A DNA stretch of 25,854 nucleotides, taken from assembly GCA_046758005.1 (NCBI GenBank), contig JBHHZJ010000048.1, forward strand, positions 1-25,854, given 5' to 3'. Each line of letters opens with the position of its first letter. The first letter of the stretch is position 1. A model generated the notes under the pieces. That model was not told where the DNA came from and made no database searches. It saw only the letters and a program-made list of their open reading frames with translations. Shown here one piece after another: positions 16,020 to 22,384 of this stretch. This DNA is from JBHHZJ01 sp046758005. Lineage in GTDB: Bacteria; Pseudomonadota; Alphaproteobacteria; Kiloniellales; J153. The position numbers and the translations under genes were made by a program.

Positions 16020-16900
16020 CAGTACTGCACCTTTCGCTCGAGGTAGCGGAACTGGACCACGGTCAGCGCGACGACGATGACCATCAGCACCACCGACTGC
16101 GCCGCCGAGCCGCCGAGATCGAGGCCGACGAAGCCGTCGCTGTAGACCTTGTAGACGAGGATGTTGGTGGCTCCCGCCGGGCCGCCGGAGGTGACCGCGT
16201 GGATGATGCCGAAGGTGTCGAAGAAGGCGTAGACCACGTTGACCACCAACAGAAAGAAGGTGGTCGGCGAGAGCAGCGGAAAGACGATGGTCCAGAAGCG
16301 CCGCCCCGGACGCGCGCCGTCGATCGCCGCCGCCTCGATCAGCGACTTGGGGATCATCTGCAGGCCGGCGAGGAAGAACAGGAAATTGTAGGCGATCTGC
16401 TTCCACGCGGCCGCCACCACGACCAGCAGCATGGCCTGGCCGCCGTTCAGCACGTGGTTCCAGTCGTAGCCCATGGCCTTGAGCGTCAGCGCGATGATGC
16501 CGTTGCTCGGGCTGAACAGGAACAGCCAGAGCACGCCGGCCACCGCCGGGGCCACGGCATAGGGCCAAAGCAGCGCCCCCTTGTAGGCCGCCGCCCCTTT
16601 GATCACCCGGTCGGCCATCACCGCCAGGAGCAACCCCGACGACAGCGCGAGCGCGGTGGTGGAAACGCTGAAGACGGCCGTGATCAGGAGGGAATCCAGA
16701 TAGAGGGGGTCGGCGAACAGTTCCTCGAAATTCTCGAACCACACGAATTCGGTCTTCAGCCCGAAGGGATCCTCGACCAGAACCGACTGAAAAAGCGCCT
16801 GGCTCGCCGGCCAGATGAAGAAGACGAGGGTGATGATGACCTGCGGCGCCACCAGAAGGTAGGGCAGCCAGAAATTGCTGAAGGTCACGCGCTTGTGCAT
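16019..16900 (-). CDS. ugpA: sn-Glycerol-3-phosphate ABC importer permease UgpA
   Basis: First transmembrane subunit of the Ugp importer, 293 residues. The N-terminal helix (about 12-33) contains LPYLLVAPQ, five further helices follow, and the EAA loop reads LIEAAAIDGARPGRRFW. The C-terminal SGGPAGATNILVYKVY block is characteristic of MalF/UgpA permeases. The start is ATG 16898-16900. It is separated from ugpB by 88 bases that contain a strong stem-loop, unlike the tight junctions downstream. UgpB should therefore be made in excess over the membrane subunits, as is common for binding-protein importers. Confidence 0.94.
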   Translation of the reverse strand: MHKRVTFSNFWLPYLLVAPQVIITLVFFIWPASQALFQSVLVEDPFGLKTEFVWFENFEELFADPLYLDSLLITAVFSVSTTALALSSGLLLAVMADRVIKGAAAYKGALLWPYAVAPAVAGVLWLFLFSPSNGIIALTLKAMGYDWNHVLNGGQAMLLVVVAAAWKQIAYNFLFFLAGLQMIPKSLIEAAAIDGARPGRRFWTIVFPLLSPTTFFLLVVNVVYAFFDTFGIIHAVTSGGPAGATNILVYKVYSDGFVGLDLGGSAAQSVVLMVIVVALTVVQFRYLERKVQY

Positions 16901-16937
16901 GAGCTACGTCCGGATCGAGGACATGCACGGCGGAGGC

Positions 16938-16968
16938 CCGGAACCGCCGCAGGCGGCGGCGGTCCCGG
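16938..16968. terminator. Intercistronic stem-loop between ugpB and ugpA
   Basis: GC-rich inverted repeat with arms 16938-16950 and 16956-16968: 13 positions, one A-C mismatch, and a 5-base loop. It lies in the 88-base gap after the ugpB stop. No T-run follows on the minus strand, so partial termination or protection of the ugpB mRNA 3' end is more likely than full termination. Its placement would raise UgpB relative to UgpA, UgpE and UgpC. Confidence 0.6.
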
Positions 16969-16988
16969 TCCTCGGGCAAGGGCGGGGA

Positions 16989-18308
16989 TTACGAGCTGTG
17001 GGCCTTTTCGAACTTGCGCAGCAGCCTGTTGCCGCGCGCGACGGCATCGTCCAGACCCTGCTTCGCCGTTTTCTTGCCGGACCAGATGGCTTCGAGCTCC
17101 TCGTTGATGATATCGCGGATCTGCACGAAGTTGCCGAGGCGCAGGCCCTTCGAGTTGGCCGTCGGCGGCTTGGCGCTCATCTGGATGATGGCCACGTCGC
17201 GGCCCTCGTTCCGCTCGTAGTAGCCCGACCTCTTGGTCAGCTCGTAGGCGGCGTTGGTGATCGGGACATAGCCCGTGTTCTGGTGCCAGAACGTCTGCAC
17301 GAAGACGTCGGACAGGTAATTCATGAACGCGGCCACGCCGGCATAGTCCTTGTCGGTATGGCCTTTGAGCACCCACAGCGTCGCGCCGCCGATGATGCTG
17401 TTCTGGGGCGCGCCTTCGACGTCCGACCAGTACGGCAGTTGGCTGGTGCCGAAGTCGAACTTGGCGCTCTTCCTGAGACCGCTGTAGTAGGCCGACGAGT
17501 TGATCAGCATCGCGCATTTGCCGTCGGCGAACAGCGGGTTGCCCTCGCCGCGCCGGCCACCGTAGGTGAACACCTTGTCCTTCTGCCAGTCGGCCAGCTG
17601 CTGGATGTGCCTGACGTGCAGCGGGCTGTTGAACACGAGCTCGGTGTCGAGTCCGGCGAAGCCGTTCTCCTTCGTCGCGAAGGGCACGTCGTGCCAGGCG
17701 CTGAAGTTCTCCAGCATGGTCCAGGACTGCCAGCCGATCGTAAAGCCGCACTCGGCGCCGCCGGAGGCGATGATCTTCTTCGAGAACTCGCCCACCTCCT
17801 CCCACGTCTTGGGGGCGCGATCGAGCCCGGCCTTCCCGAAGGCCCGCTTGTTCCAGAACACGACCGGGGTCGAGCTGTTGAACGGCATCGACAGCATCTT
17901 CCCGTCGGTCGTGGTGTAATAGCCGATGACCGCGGAAATGTAGCGGCTTTCATCGAACGGCATGCCTTGATCGGCCATCAACTGGTGGACCGGGTAGATC
18001 GCGCCCCTGGCCGCCATCATGGTCGCGGTGCCGACCTCGAAGACCTGCAGGATGTGGGGCGGGTTGCCGGAGCGGAAGGCGGCGACGCCGGCGGTCATCG
18101 TTTCCGTGTAGTTGCCCTTGTAGACGGCCTTGACGACGTAATCGGTTTGGCTTCTGTTGAAGCCTGCCGCGATGTCGTTGACGGTCTCGCCGAGCGCGCC
18201 GCCCATGGCGTGCCACCACTGGATCTCGGTCTGGGCCCAGGCGGTCCCTGCCGGGCCCGCGACGGCAAACGCCACCGTCGCCGCGGCCAATCTTGTGCGA
18301 AGGTTCAT
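16989..18308 (-). CDS. ugpB: sn-Glycerol-3-phosphate ABC importer substrate-binding protein UgpB
   Basis: Periplasmic binding protein, 439 residues, close to E. coli UgpB length. The signal peptide spans 1-25, ending AWA before QTEIQWWHAM. The mature start with a WWHAMGGALGETV block and the later SSTPVVFWNKRAF, GGATLWVL and FWHQNTGYVPI segments fit UgpB within the SBP-1 family. ATG 18306-18308 sits right after GGAGGAGAA, a very strong RBS. It is the first gene of ugpB-ugpA-ugpE-ugpC-gpdQ-like, read from the promoter-like pair at 18359-18387. I did not find a clear Pho box by eye. Confidence 0.94.
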   Translation of the reverse strand: MNLRTRLAAATVAFAVAGPAGTAWAQTEIQWWHAMGGALGETVNDIAAGFNRSQTDYVVKAVYKGNYTETMTAGVAAFRSGNPPHILQVFEVGTATMMAARGAIYPVHQLMADQGMPFDESRYISAVIGYYTTTDGKMLSMPFNSSTPVVFWNKRAFGKAGLDRAPKTWEEVGEFSKKIIASGGAECGFTIGWQSWTMLENFSAWHDVPFATKENGFAGLDTELVFNSPLHVRHIQQLADWQKDKVFTYGGRRGEGNPLFADGKCAMLINSSAYYSGLRKSAKFDFGTSQLPYWSDVEGAPQNSIIGGATLWVLKGHTDKDYAGVAAFMNYLSDVFVQTFWHQNTGYVPITNAAYELTKRSGYYERNEGRDVAIIQMSAKPPTANSKGLRLGNFVQIRDIINEELEAIWSGKKTAKQGLDDAVARGNRLLRKFEKAHSS

Positions 18309-18358
18309 TGTTCTCCTCCCTGTCGAACTAAGGAAAGCGGCTCTCCCTTTCGCGGCCA

Positions 18359-18387
18359 AGTTAAGGCTTTTGGGACGAGGCTGGCAA
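18359..18387 (-). promoter_or_regulatory. Predicted promoter of the ugp operon
   Basis: On the minus strand, TTGCCA (18387-18382) and TTAACT (18364-18359) are separated by exactly 17 bases, about 50 bases before the ugpB start. This is a good sigma-70-type match. The 209-base divergent region to the ada-like gene otherwise shows no clear regulator site. Confidence 0.5.
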
Positions 18388-18517
18388 CCGCCTTGCATCC
18401 GGGGCACGATGCCGTGCGCGCCACGGAAAGGCGATCGCGGCGCAAGCTTCGGATAGAGGCGCGGCGCGCGGCGCGCTAGAACCGGGGCGGTCACACCGTC
18501 CGAAAAGGAGTTCCGCG

Positions 18518-19405
18518 ATGGCGATGCAGACCGTCCTCGAGGAGGCGCCGCCGGCCGCCGCCGGCCTGTCCGCGCGCCGCCTGGCGCTGGTGCGCCGGGC
18601 GTGCGCCTACATCGACGCGCGCGACGGCCAGGGCATCACCCTCGCCCGGCTCGCCGCGCACGTGGATCTCAGCCCGTGGCACCTGCAACGCCTGTTCAAG
18701 AGGGCCATGGGCGTCTCCCCGCGCGAGTATGCGGACGCCCGGCGCACGCGCCGCTTCCGCGCCGAGCTCAGGCGCGGGGAATCGATCGCGGGGGCGACCT
18801 ACGGGGCGGGTTACGGCTCCTCGAGCCGGGTCTACGAGCGCTCGCACGCCAAGCTCGGCATGACGCCGGCGTCCTACGCCAAGGGCGGCCGGCGCGCGCG
18901 GATCGCCTACGCCATCGTCGATGCCCCGCTCGGGCGGCTGCTCGTCGCGGCCACCGCAAAGGGGGTCTGTTTCGTCTCGCTCGGCGACGCGGACGCCGAC
19001 CTCGAGGCCGCGCTCCGGGCCGAGTTTCCCCAGGCCGAGGAGATCGTCCGCGACGCGCGCGCGATCGCCCCGGCGGTGCAGGCGCTGCTCGGGCACCTCG
19101 CGGGCGAGACCCCGCACGTGGACCTGCCGCTCGACGTGCGCGCCACCGCCTTCCAGCGCCGGGTGTGGCAGGAGCTGATGGCCATCCCGTGCGGCGAGAC
19201 GCGCAGCTACTCCGAGATCGCCGAGGCGCTCGGCATCCCCAAGGGACAGCGCGCGGTCGGCCGCGCCTGCGCCACCAACCCGGTCGCCATCGTCGTGCCC
19301 TGCCACCGGGCCCTGCGCGAGGACGGATCGCTCGGCGGCTACCGCTGGGGCCTCGGGCGCAAACGGGCGCTGCTCACCCGCGAGGCCGAGCAAGGCACAA
19401 CCTGA
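18518..19405 (+). CDS. Ada-like AraC regulator fused to O6-methylguanine-DNA methyltransferase, lacking the N-terminal Cys domain
   Basis: A 295-residue fusion. An AraC-type helix-turn-helix domain spans about 20-122 (ITLARLAAHVDLSPWHLQRLFKR near 40-62). The methyltransferase domain spans about 128-290 and contains the active-site PCHR with acceptor Cys262, the preceding Asn254, and YSEIA at 231-235. E. coli Ada also has an N-terminal zinc/Cys domain of about 80 residues that senses methylphosphotriesters. Here only about 20 residues precede the AraC domain, so that sensor is missing. Repair of O6-methylguanine is expected; how transcription would be activated is unclear. The start is ATG 18518, with AGGAG 8 bases upstream, and no in-frame upstream sensor is visible. 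Confidence 0.9.
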   Translation: MAMQTVLEEAPPAAAGLSARRLALVRRACAYIDARDGQGITLARLAAHVDLSPWHLQRLFKRAMGVSPREYADARRTRRFRAELRRGESIAGATYGAGYGSSSRVYERSHAKLGMTPASYAKGGRRARIAYAIVDAPLGRLLVAATAKGVCFVSLGDADADLEAALRAEFPQAEEIVRDARAIAPAVQALLGHLAGETPHVDLPLDVRATAFQRRVWQELMAIPCGETRSYSEIAEALGIPKGQRAVGRACATNPVAIVVPCHRALREDGSLGGYRWGLGRKRALLTREAEQGTT

Positions 19406-19408
19406 CCC

Positions 19409-19438
19409 TTGCGGGAGGTGCGGGGCGCAGGCTATACG
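19409..19438 (+). promoter_or_regulatory. Possible promoter very close to the YgjP-like start
   Basis: TTGCGG (19409-19414) and TATACG (19433-19438) are spaced by 18 bases. Transcription would begin at about 19445, at the ATG itself, implying a leaderless or nearly leaderless mRNA. The only Shine-Dalgarno-like GGGAGG is about 25 bases from the ATG, too far to serve it. Confidence 0.3.
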
Positions 19439-19444
19439 ACATGT

Positions 19445-20152
19445 ATGGTCGACCCATTGCCGAACCGCAGTATATTGCGATTGGGGGATCGAGAGATCCC
19501 GCTCACGGTGTCCCGGCACCCGAACGCCCGCCACATCTCCCTGCGTCTGGACGGGATGGGCGGCGGCGTGCGCCTGGTTCTGCCGCGGCGCGCCGCGCTG
19601 CGCGAGGGCCTGGAGTTCGCGGAGGACAGGGCCGACTGGCTGCTCGACCAGTTGGACGCGCTGCCGGAGCGGGTGCCGTTCGGGGTCGGCGCGGTCATTC
19701 CCGTGCTGGGTGAGGACCACCTCATCCGCCACCTGCCGCAGGGCCGCCGGGGGGTGTGGCGCGAGGACGGGGTGGTCTGGGCCTCCGGGTTCGCCGAGCA
19801 CGTGCCGCGCCGGGTGGGCGACTATCTCAAGGCGCAGGCGCGCGGCGAGCTGTCGTCGCGCGCCCGGGCCAAGGCCGCCGCCATCGGGCGCAGGATCCGG
19901 CGCATCGCGGTGCGCGAGACCAGGACCCGCTGGGGCAGTTGCAGCAGCGACGGCAACCTGAACTTCTGCTGGCGGCTCATCCTGGCGCCGGAGCCGGTGC
20001 TCGACTATGTGGTCGCGCACGAGGTCGCGCACCTCGCGGAGATGAACCACGGGTCCCGATTCTGGGCGCTGACCGCCAGGCTCACGCCCGACTGCGCGGG
20101 CGCGCGCCGCTGGCTGCGCGAGCACGGCGACGGCCTGCTGCGCTACGGATGA
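19445..20152 (+). CDS. YgjP-like zinc metallopeptidase (DUF45/SprT-like)
   Basis: A 235-residue protein of the YgjP/WLM-like M48-related group. The zinc site is HEVAH at 192-196, with the third ligand at His202 in MNHGSRFW. The preceding RTRWGSCSSDGNLNFCWRL block (161-178) is the family signature. The N-terminal half (10-110) is the usual beta-rich region starting with the LRLGDREIPLTV pattern. There is no signal peptide or membrane segment, so it is cytoplasmic. Family function is poorly established. I chose ATG 19445; a TTG at 19409 with nothing upstream is less likely. It follows the ada-like gene by 39 bases and may be independently transcribed. Confidence 0.86.
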   Translation: MVDPLPNRSILRLGDREIPLTVSRHPNARHISLRLDGMGGGVRLVLPRRAALREGLEFAEDRADWLLDQLDALPERVPFGVGAVIPVLGEDHLIRHLPQGRRGVWREDGVVWASGFAEHVPRRVGDYLKAQARGELSSRARAKAAAIGRRIRRIAVRETRTRWGSCSSDGNLNFCWRLILAPEPVLDYVVAHEVAHLAEMNHGSRFWALTARLTPDCAGARRWLREHGDGLLRYG

Positions 20153-20175
20153 TATCGGCGGCGGTGGGTAAAATA

Positions 20176-20212
20176 CCGAAGGGCATTGTGATCGACTCAC
20201 AATGCCGTTCGG
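20176..20212. repeat. Large stem-loop between convergent genes (left member)
   Basis: Arms 20176-20191 and 20197-20212 pair over 15 of 16 positions (one G-G mismatch) around a 5-base loop. The inner arms are ggcattgtga and tcacaatgcc. It starts 23 bases after the YgjP-like stop. It may terminate that transcript, although no T-run follows. Confidence 0.65.
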
Positions 20213-20252
20213 CAAGCGCGACCGCGCGCCCGAGCTTAGGCGAGGAAAGCCT

Positions 20253-20316
20253 GCGTGGCGTTTGAACGCCCATCGGTCATTTTCAATCAATGACCGATGG
20301 TATAAAGCCGCCACGC
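20253..20316. repeat. Nested double-stem palindrome between convergent genes (right member)
   Basis: The inner stem has 12 perfect pairs (20270-20281 with 20289-20300) and a 7-base loop. The outer stem has 8 perfect pairs (gcgtggcg at 20253-20260 with 20309-20316). The unpaired stretches of 9 and 8 bases between them carry a partial TTT/AAA match. The outer arm ends at the VOC gene's stop codon. A cruciform or bidirectional terminator is possible; so is a REP-type repeat. Confidence 0.65.
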
Positions 20317-20753
20317 TACGCGGGCAGCGCGACGCCCGGCACCCACACGTAGCCGTCCGGATCGACGAGGTGGCATTCGCGCAGGCCGTGCGGCTTGTCG
20401 CTGCTGGGCGCCAGCACGGTGCCGCCGCGCGCCCGGGCGCGCGTCTCGGCGGCGTCCGGGTCGATCCCGTAGAGGCGCAGCTCCAGCCCCACCCCGCGCA
20501 GCGCCCCGTCGCCGGTGAGCGCGAGCAGGGGATGCTCGCCGTAGGTGTGGTCGGCGTGCAGGAGGATATCCTGCCCCGCGTGACGGAGCACGGCGAAGTC
20601 CGGGTCGGCGTAAACCTCATCGAGGCCGAACACCTCGGTGAGGAACGCCACCGTACGCGCGATGTCGCGCACCAGGAGGTTGACCCCGAAGCCGCCGAGC
20701 GAGCGGCCGTAATCGGCGGGCGCCATCCAGGGTTCGTCCGTGCGCTTCTTCAT
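20316..20753 (-). CDS. VOC-superfamily (glyoxalase/bleomycin-resistance fold) protein
   Basis: A small 145-residue protein of two beta-alpha-beta-beta-beta modules. The first starts at GFGVNLLVRDIARTVAFLTEVFGLDEVYAD (21-50), with FAVLRHAGQDILLHAD following. The second runs from GVGLELRLYGIDPDAAETRARARGG to the closing HLVDPDGYVWVPG, the usual VOC end motif. Substrate and metal use cannot be told: it could be a dioxygenase-like, glyoxalase-like or binding protein. The start is ATG 20751-20753. It lies 31 bases after the mipZ-fusion stop on the same strand, so it is probably the second gene of that operon. Confidence 0.86.
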   Translation of the reverse strand: MKKRTDEPWMAPADYGRSLGGFGVNLLVRDIARTVAFLTEVFGLDEVYADPDFAVLRHAGQDILLHADHTYGEHPLLALTGDGALRGVGLELRLYGIDPDAAETRARARGGTVLAPSSDKPHGLRECHLVDPDGYVWVPGVALPA

Positions 20754-20784
20754 GGCCCCGTCCCGCCGCGCCGGCCCCGGACCG

Positions 20785-22077
20785 TCACGCGACGGTCCGC
20801 CGCGCCGCCGCCTTGGGCGCGAGGTCCGGCATGCGCAGCGCCTCGAGGAGGTCCTGCACCTCCCGGCGCGCGTGCAGGTGGCTCGACCGCAGCCGCGGGT
20901 CTGCTCCGTCGTCCGGCAGGTCGAACAGCGTCAAGCCCCGGTAGAACAGCTCGCGGAAGACGACGCGCTCGCTGAAGCCGCGCTGCAGCCGGAAGCCCAT
21001 GTGCCCGGCAAGCCGATCGAGCAGCCCCGCCATCTCGCGCGTGTTGCGCGCGTCGATGTGCGCCAGCCGGTTGCGCATGACGATCCAGTCGATCGGGTCC
21101 TGGCCGCGCGCCGCGCGCAGGTCGCTCTGTTCCCAGACCATGCGGGCGTAGGCGCTGGGCTCCAGGACCTCGCGCCGTTCCCGGTCGATCCGGGCCAGCA
21201 CGTCGATGTCCAGGAAGCTGTCGTTGAGCGGCGTGATCAGGATGTCGGCGTGGGCGTGACCCAGTCGCGACAGGTGCGCGTTGCTCCCGGGCGTGTCGAT
21301 CACGACGACACGGCAATCGGCCAGGTCCGCCAACGCGCGTTCGAGGGACGCCTTGTCCTCTGCGCGCGCTTCGACGCGGTCGCGCGCCTCGGATTCCGTG
21401 ATCCGCCGGTGGCGCGGCACGGGGATCTCGCGGCCCGCGTTCTCGGCGCCGAGCGCCCGGTTCGCGATGTAGCGCGACAGCGTGCCCTGGCGGCCGTCGA
21501 GGTCGATGCTGCCGACAATATGGCCGGCGTTGACCAGGGCGACCGCGAGATGCATGGCCGTCGTCGACTTTCCCGTCCCGCCCTTCTCGTTGCCCAGGAC
21601 GATGACCGTGCGCCGCGGCGCCGGCGCCGCCGCACCCGGGACGGCCTCGTCCAGGCCGGGCGCCGGCACGCCGAGGGCGGCGGCCATGTGCGCGATCTCG
21701 GCCCGGGCGGGCGGGGAGACGCGGCCCTCGGCCCGGGCCATGGCGCGCGCGACCTGCACCAGGAGCCGCGCCGAGTCGCGATTCCCGGCGAAGGCGGACA
21801 AGGCCATCAGGGCCCGCGCGCGGCCATGTTCGGGCCGCTGGTGGATCTCGCGCACGAACCCCTCGAACAGATCGACCGCCGTGTGCGCCTCGACCGCCCG
21901 CAGCGCATCGACGTTGTCCAGGATCTGGTCGAGCGCCAGACGCTTGGCGAAGGTGACCGGGCCGTCGGCACAGGCCGCGAGCGCGGCGCTCGCCATCGCG
22001 GCATCGAGGAAAGACTTGGTGCGCGCGCGCTCGGCCTTGGCAAGGAGCGGATCGGTCAGTCGGCTGAGCAGGTCCAC
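20785..22077 (-). CDS. mipZ: TerB-like domain fused to MipZ division-site ATPase
   Basis: A 430-residue protein with two domains in one uninterrupted frame. Residues about 20-138 look like an all-helical TerB/DjlA-type domain: FLDAAMASAALAACADG at 23-39, repeated helices, then VARAMARAEGRVSPPARAEI at 109-128 and AALGV. An Ala/Pro linker (139-155) leads to a ParA-type ATPase that matches MipZ: deviant Walker A KGGTGKST at 165-172, IDLDGRQGTLSRYIANR (191-207), VVVIDTPGS (257-265), TPLNDSFLD (282-290), VMRNRLAH (333-340), and GFSERVVFRELFYRGLTLFDL (367-387). MipZ dimers block FtsZ near the poles and bind ParB. The start is GTG 22075-22077, with GGGAAG 5 bases upstream. The TerB part is the unusual element. 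Confidence 0.88.
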   Translation of the reverse strand: MDLLSRLTDPLLAKAERARTKSFLDAAMASAALAACADGPVTFAKRLALDQILDNVDALRAVEAHTAVDLFEGFVREIHQRPEHGRARALMALSAFAGNRDSARLLVQVARAMARAEGRVSPPARAEIAHMAAALGVPAPGLDEAVPGAAAPAPRRTVIVLGNEKGGTGKSTTAMHLAVALVNAGHIVGSIDLDGRQGTLSRYIANRALGAENAGREIPVPRHRRITESEARDRVEARAEDKASLERALADLADCRVVVIDTPGSNAHLSRLGHAHADILITPLNDSFLDIDVLARIDRERREVLEPSAYARMVWEQSDLRAARGQDPIDWIVMRNRLAHIDARNTREMAGLLDRLAGHMGFRLQRGFSERVVFRELFYRGLTLFDLPDDGADPRLRSSHLHARREVQDLLEALRMPDLAPKAAARRTVA

Positions 22078-22209
22078 GGCGCTTCCCGGTGTCGGCCCGG
22101 GTGGGATCCCAAGCGCGATCCGTCCGGTCCGTTTCGGGACAAGCGTCCCTCGGCCGCCCGGCCGACCGCTCTTCGGAGCCCCCCACACGGTTCTTGTCGT
22201 TGGCCCGAC

Positions 22210-22238
22210 TGTAACCCGCGGGTCCGGTTTCCGGTCAA
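22210..22238 (-). promoter_or_regulatory. Predicted promoter of the mipZ-VOC unit
   Basis: On the minus strand, TTGACC (22238-22233) and GTTACA (22215-22210) are spaced by 17 bases. The -35 is strong and the -10 modest. This gives a leader of roughly 125 bases. The CAGGCGCGCCTG palindrome at 22248-22259 starts 10 bases upstream of the -35 and could be a regulator site. Confidence 0.45.
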
Positions 22239-22283
22239 TATTTTCCGCAGGCGCGCCTGGGATAATCTTGGAAATGTTATCTC

Positions 22284-22320
22284 GGGGACCGTCTATTTTT
22301 CGGGGGCAGTATACTTAATT
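22284..22320. repeat. Dispersed repeat copy related to ggggacagtatacttaatt
   Basis: ggggcagtatacttaatt (within 22302-22320) differs by one base from the copies at 7719-7785. It is preceded by a related half-element, ggggaccgtctattttt, at 22284-22300. Both start with GGGGRC and end in an A/T tract. There is no inverted partner here and no transposase nearby, so this looks like a solitary or decayed copy. Confidence 0.75.
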
Positions 22321-22384
22321 CCAGAGATCGCAGGAAACCGTTTCCGGACCGGACACGGGAATCAAGCCCACCGCCCCCGGAATA

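Larger units (their letters stand above)
22078..22384. other. 307-base intergenic region between the PBP1A-like gene and mipZ
   Basis: No credible gene lies here. From high to low coordinate it holds a short ggaaa/tttcc palindrome (around 22332-22344), the ggggcagtatacttaatt repeat and its partner element, a perfect 12-bp palindrome CAGGCGCGCCTG (22248-22259), and a promoter-like pair reading toward mipZ. The stretch 22200-22320 is clearly more AT-rich than the genes beside it. Confidence 0.6.

Noticed and set aside
20176..20316. CRISPR or tandem repeat array
   Set aside because: The two palindromes differ in sequence and there are only two; there is no regular repeat-spacer pattern.
18491..20620. 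709-residue minus-strand open frame across the ada-like, YgjP-like and VOC region
   Set aside because: It crosses three recognised genes and two hairpins, and its composition is that of an antisense frame.
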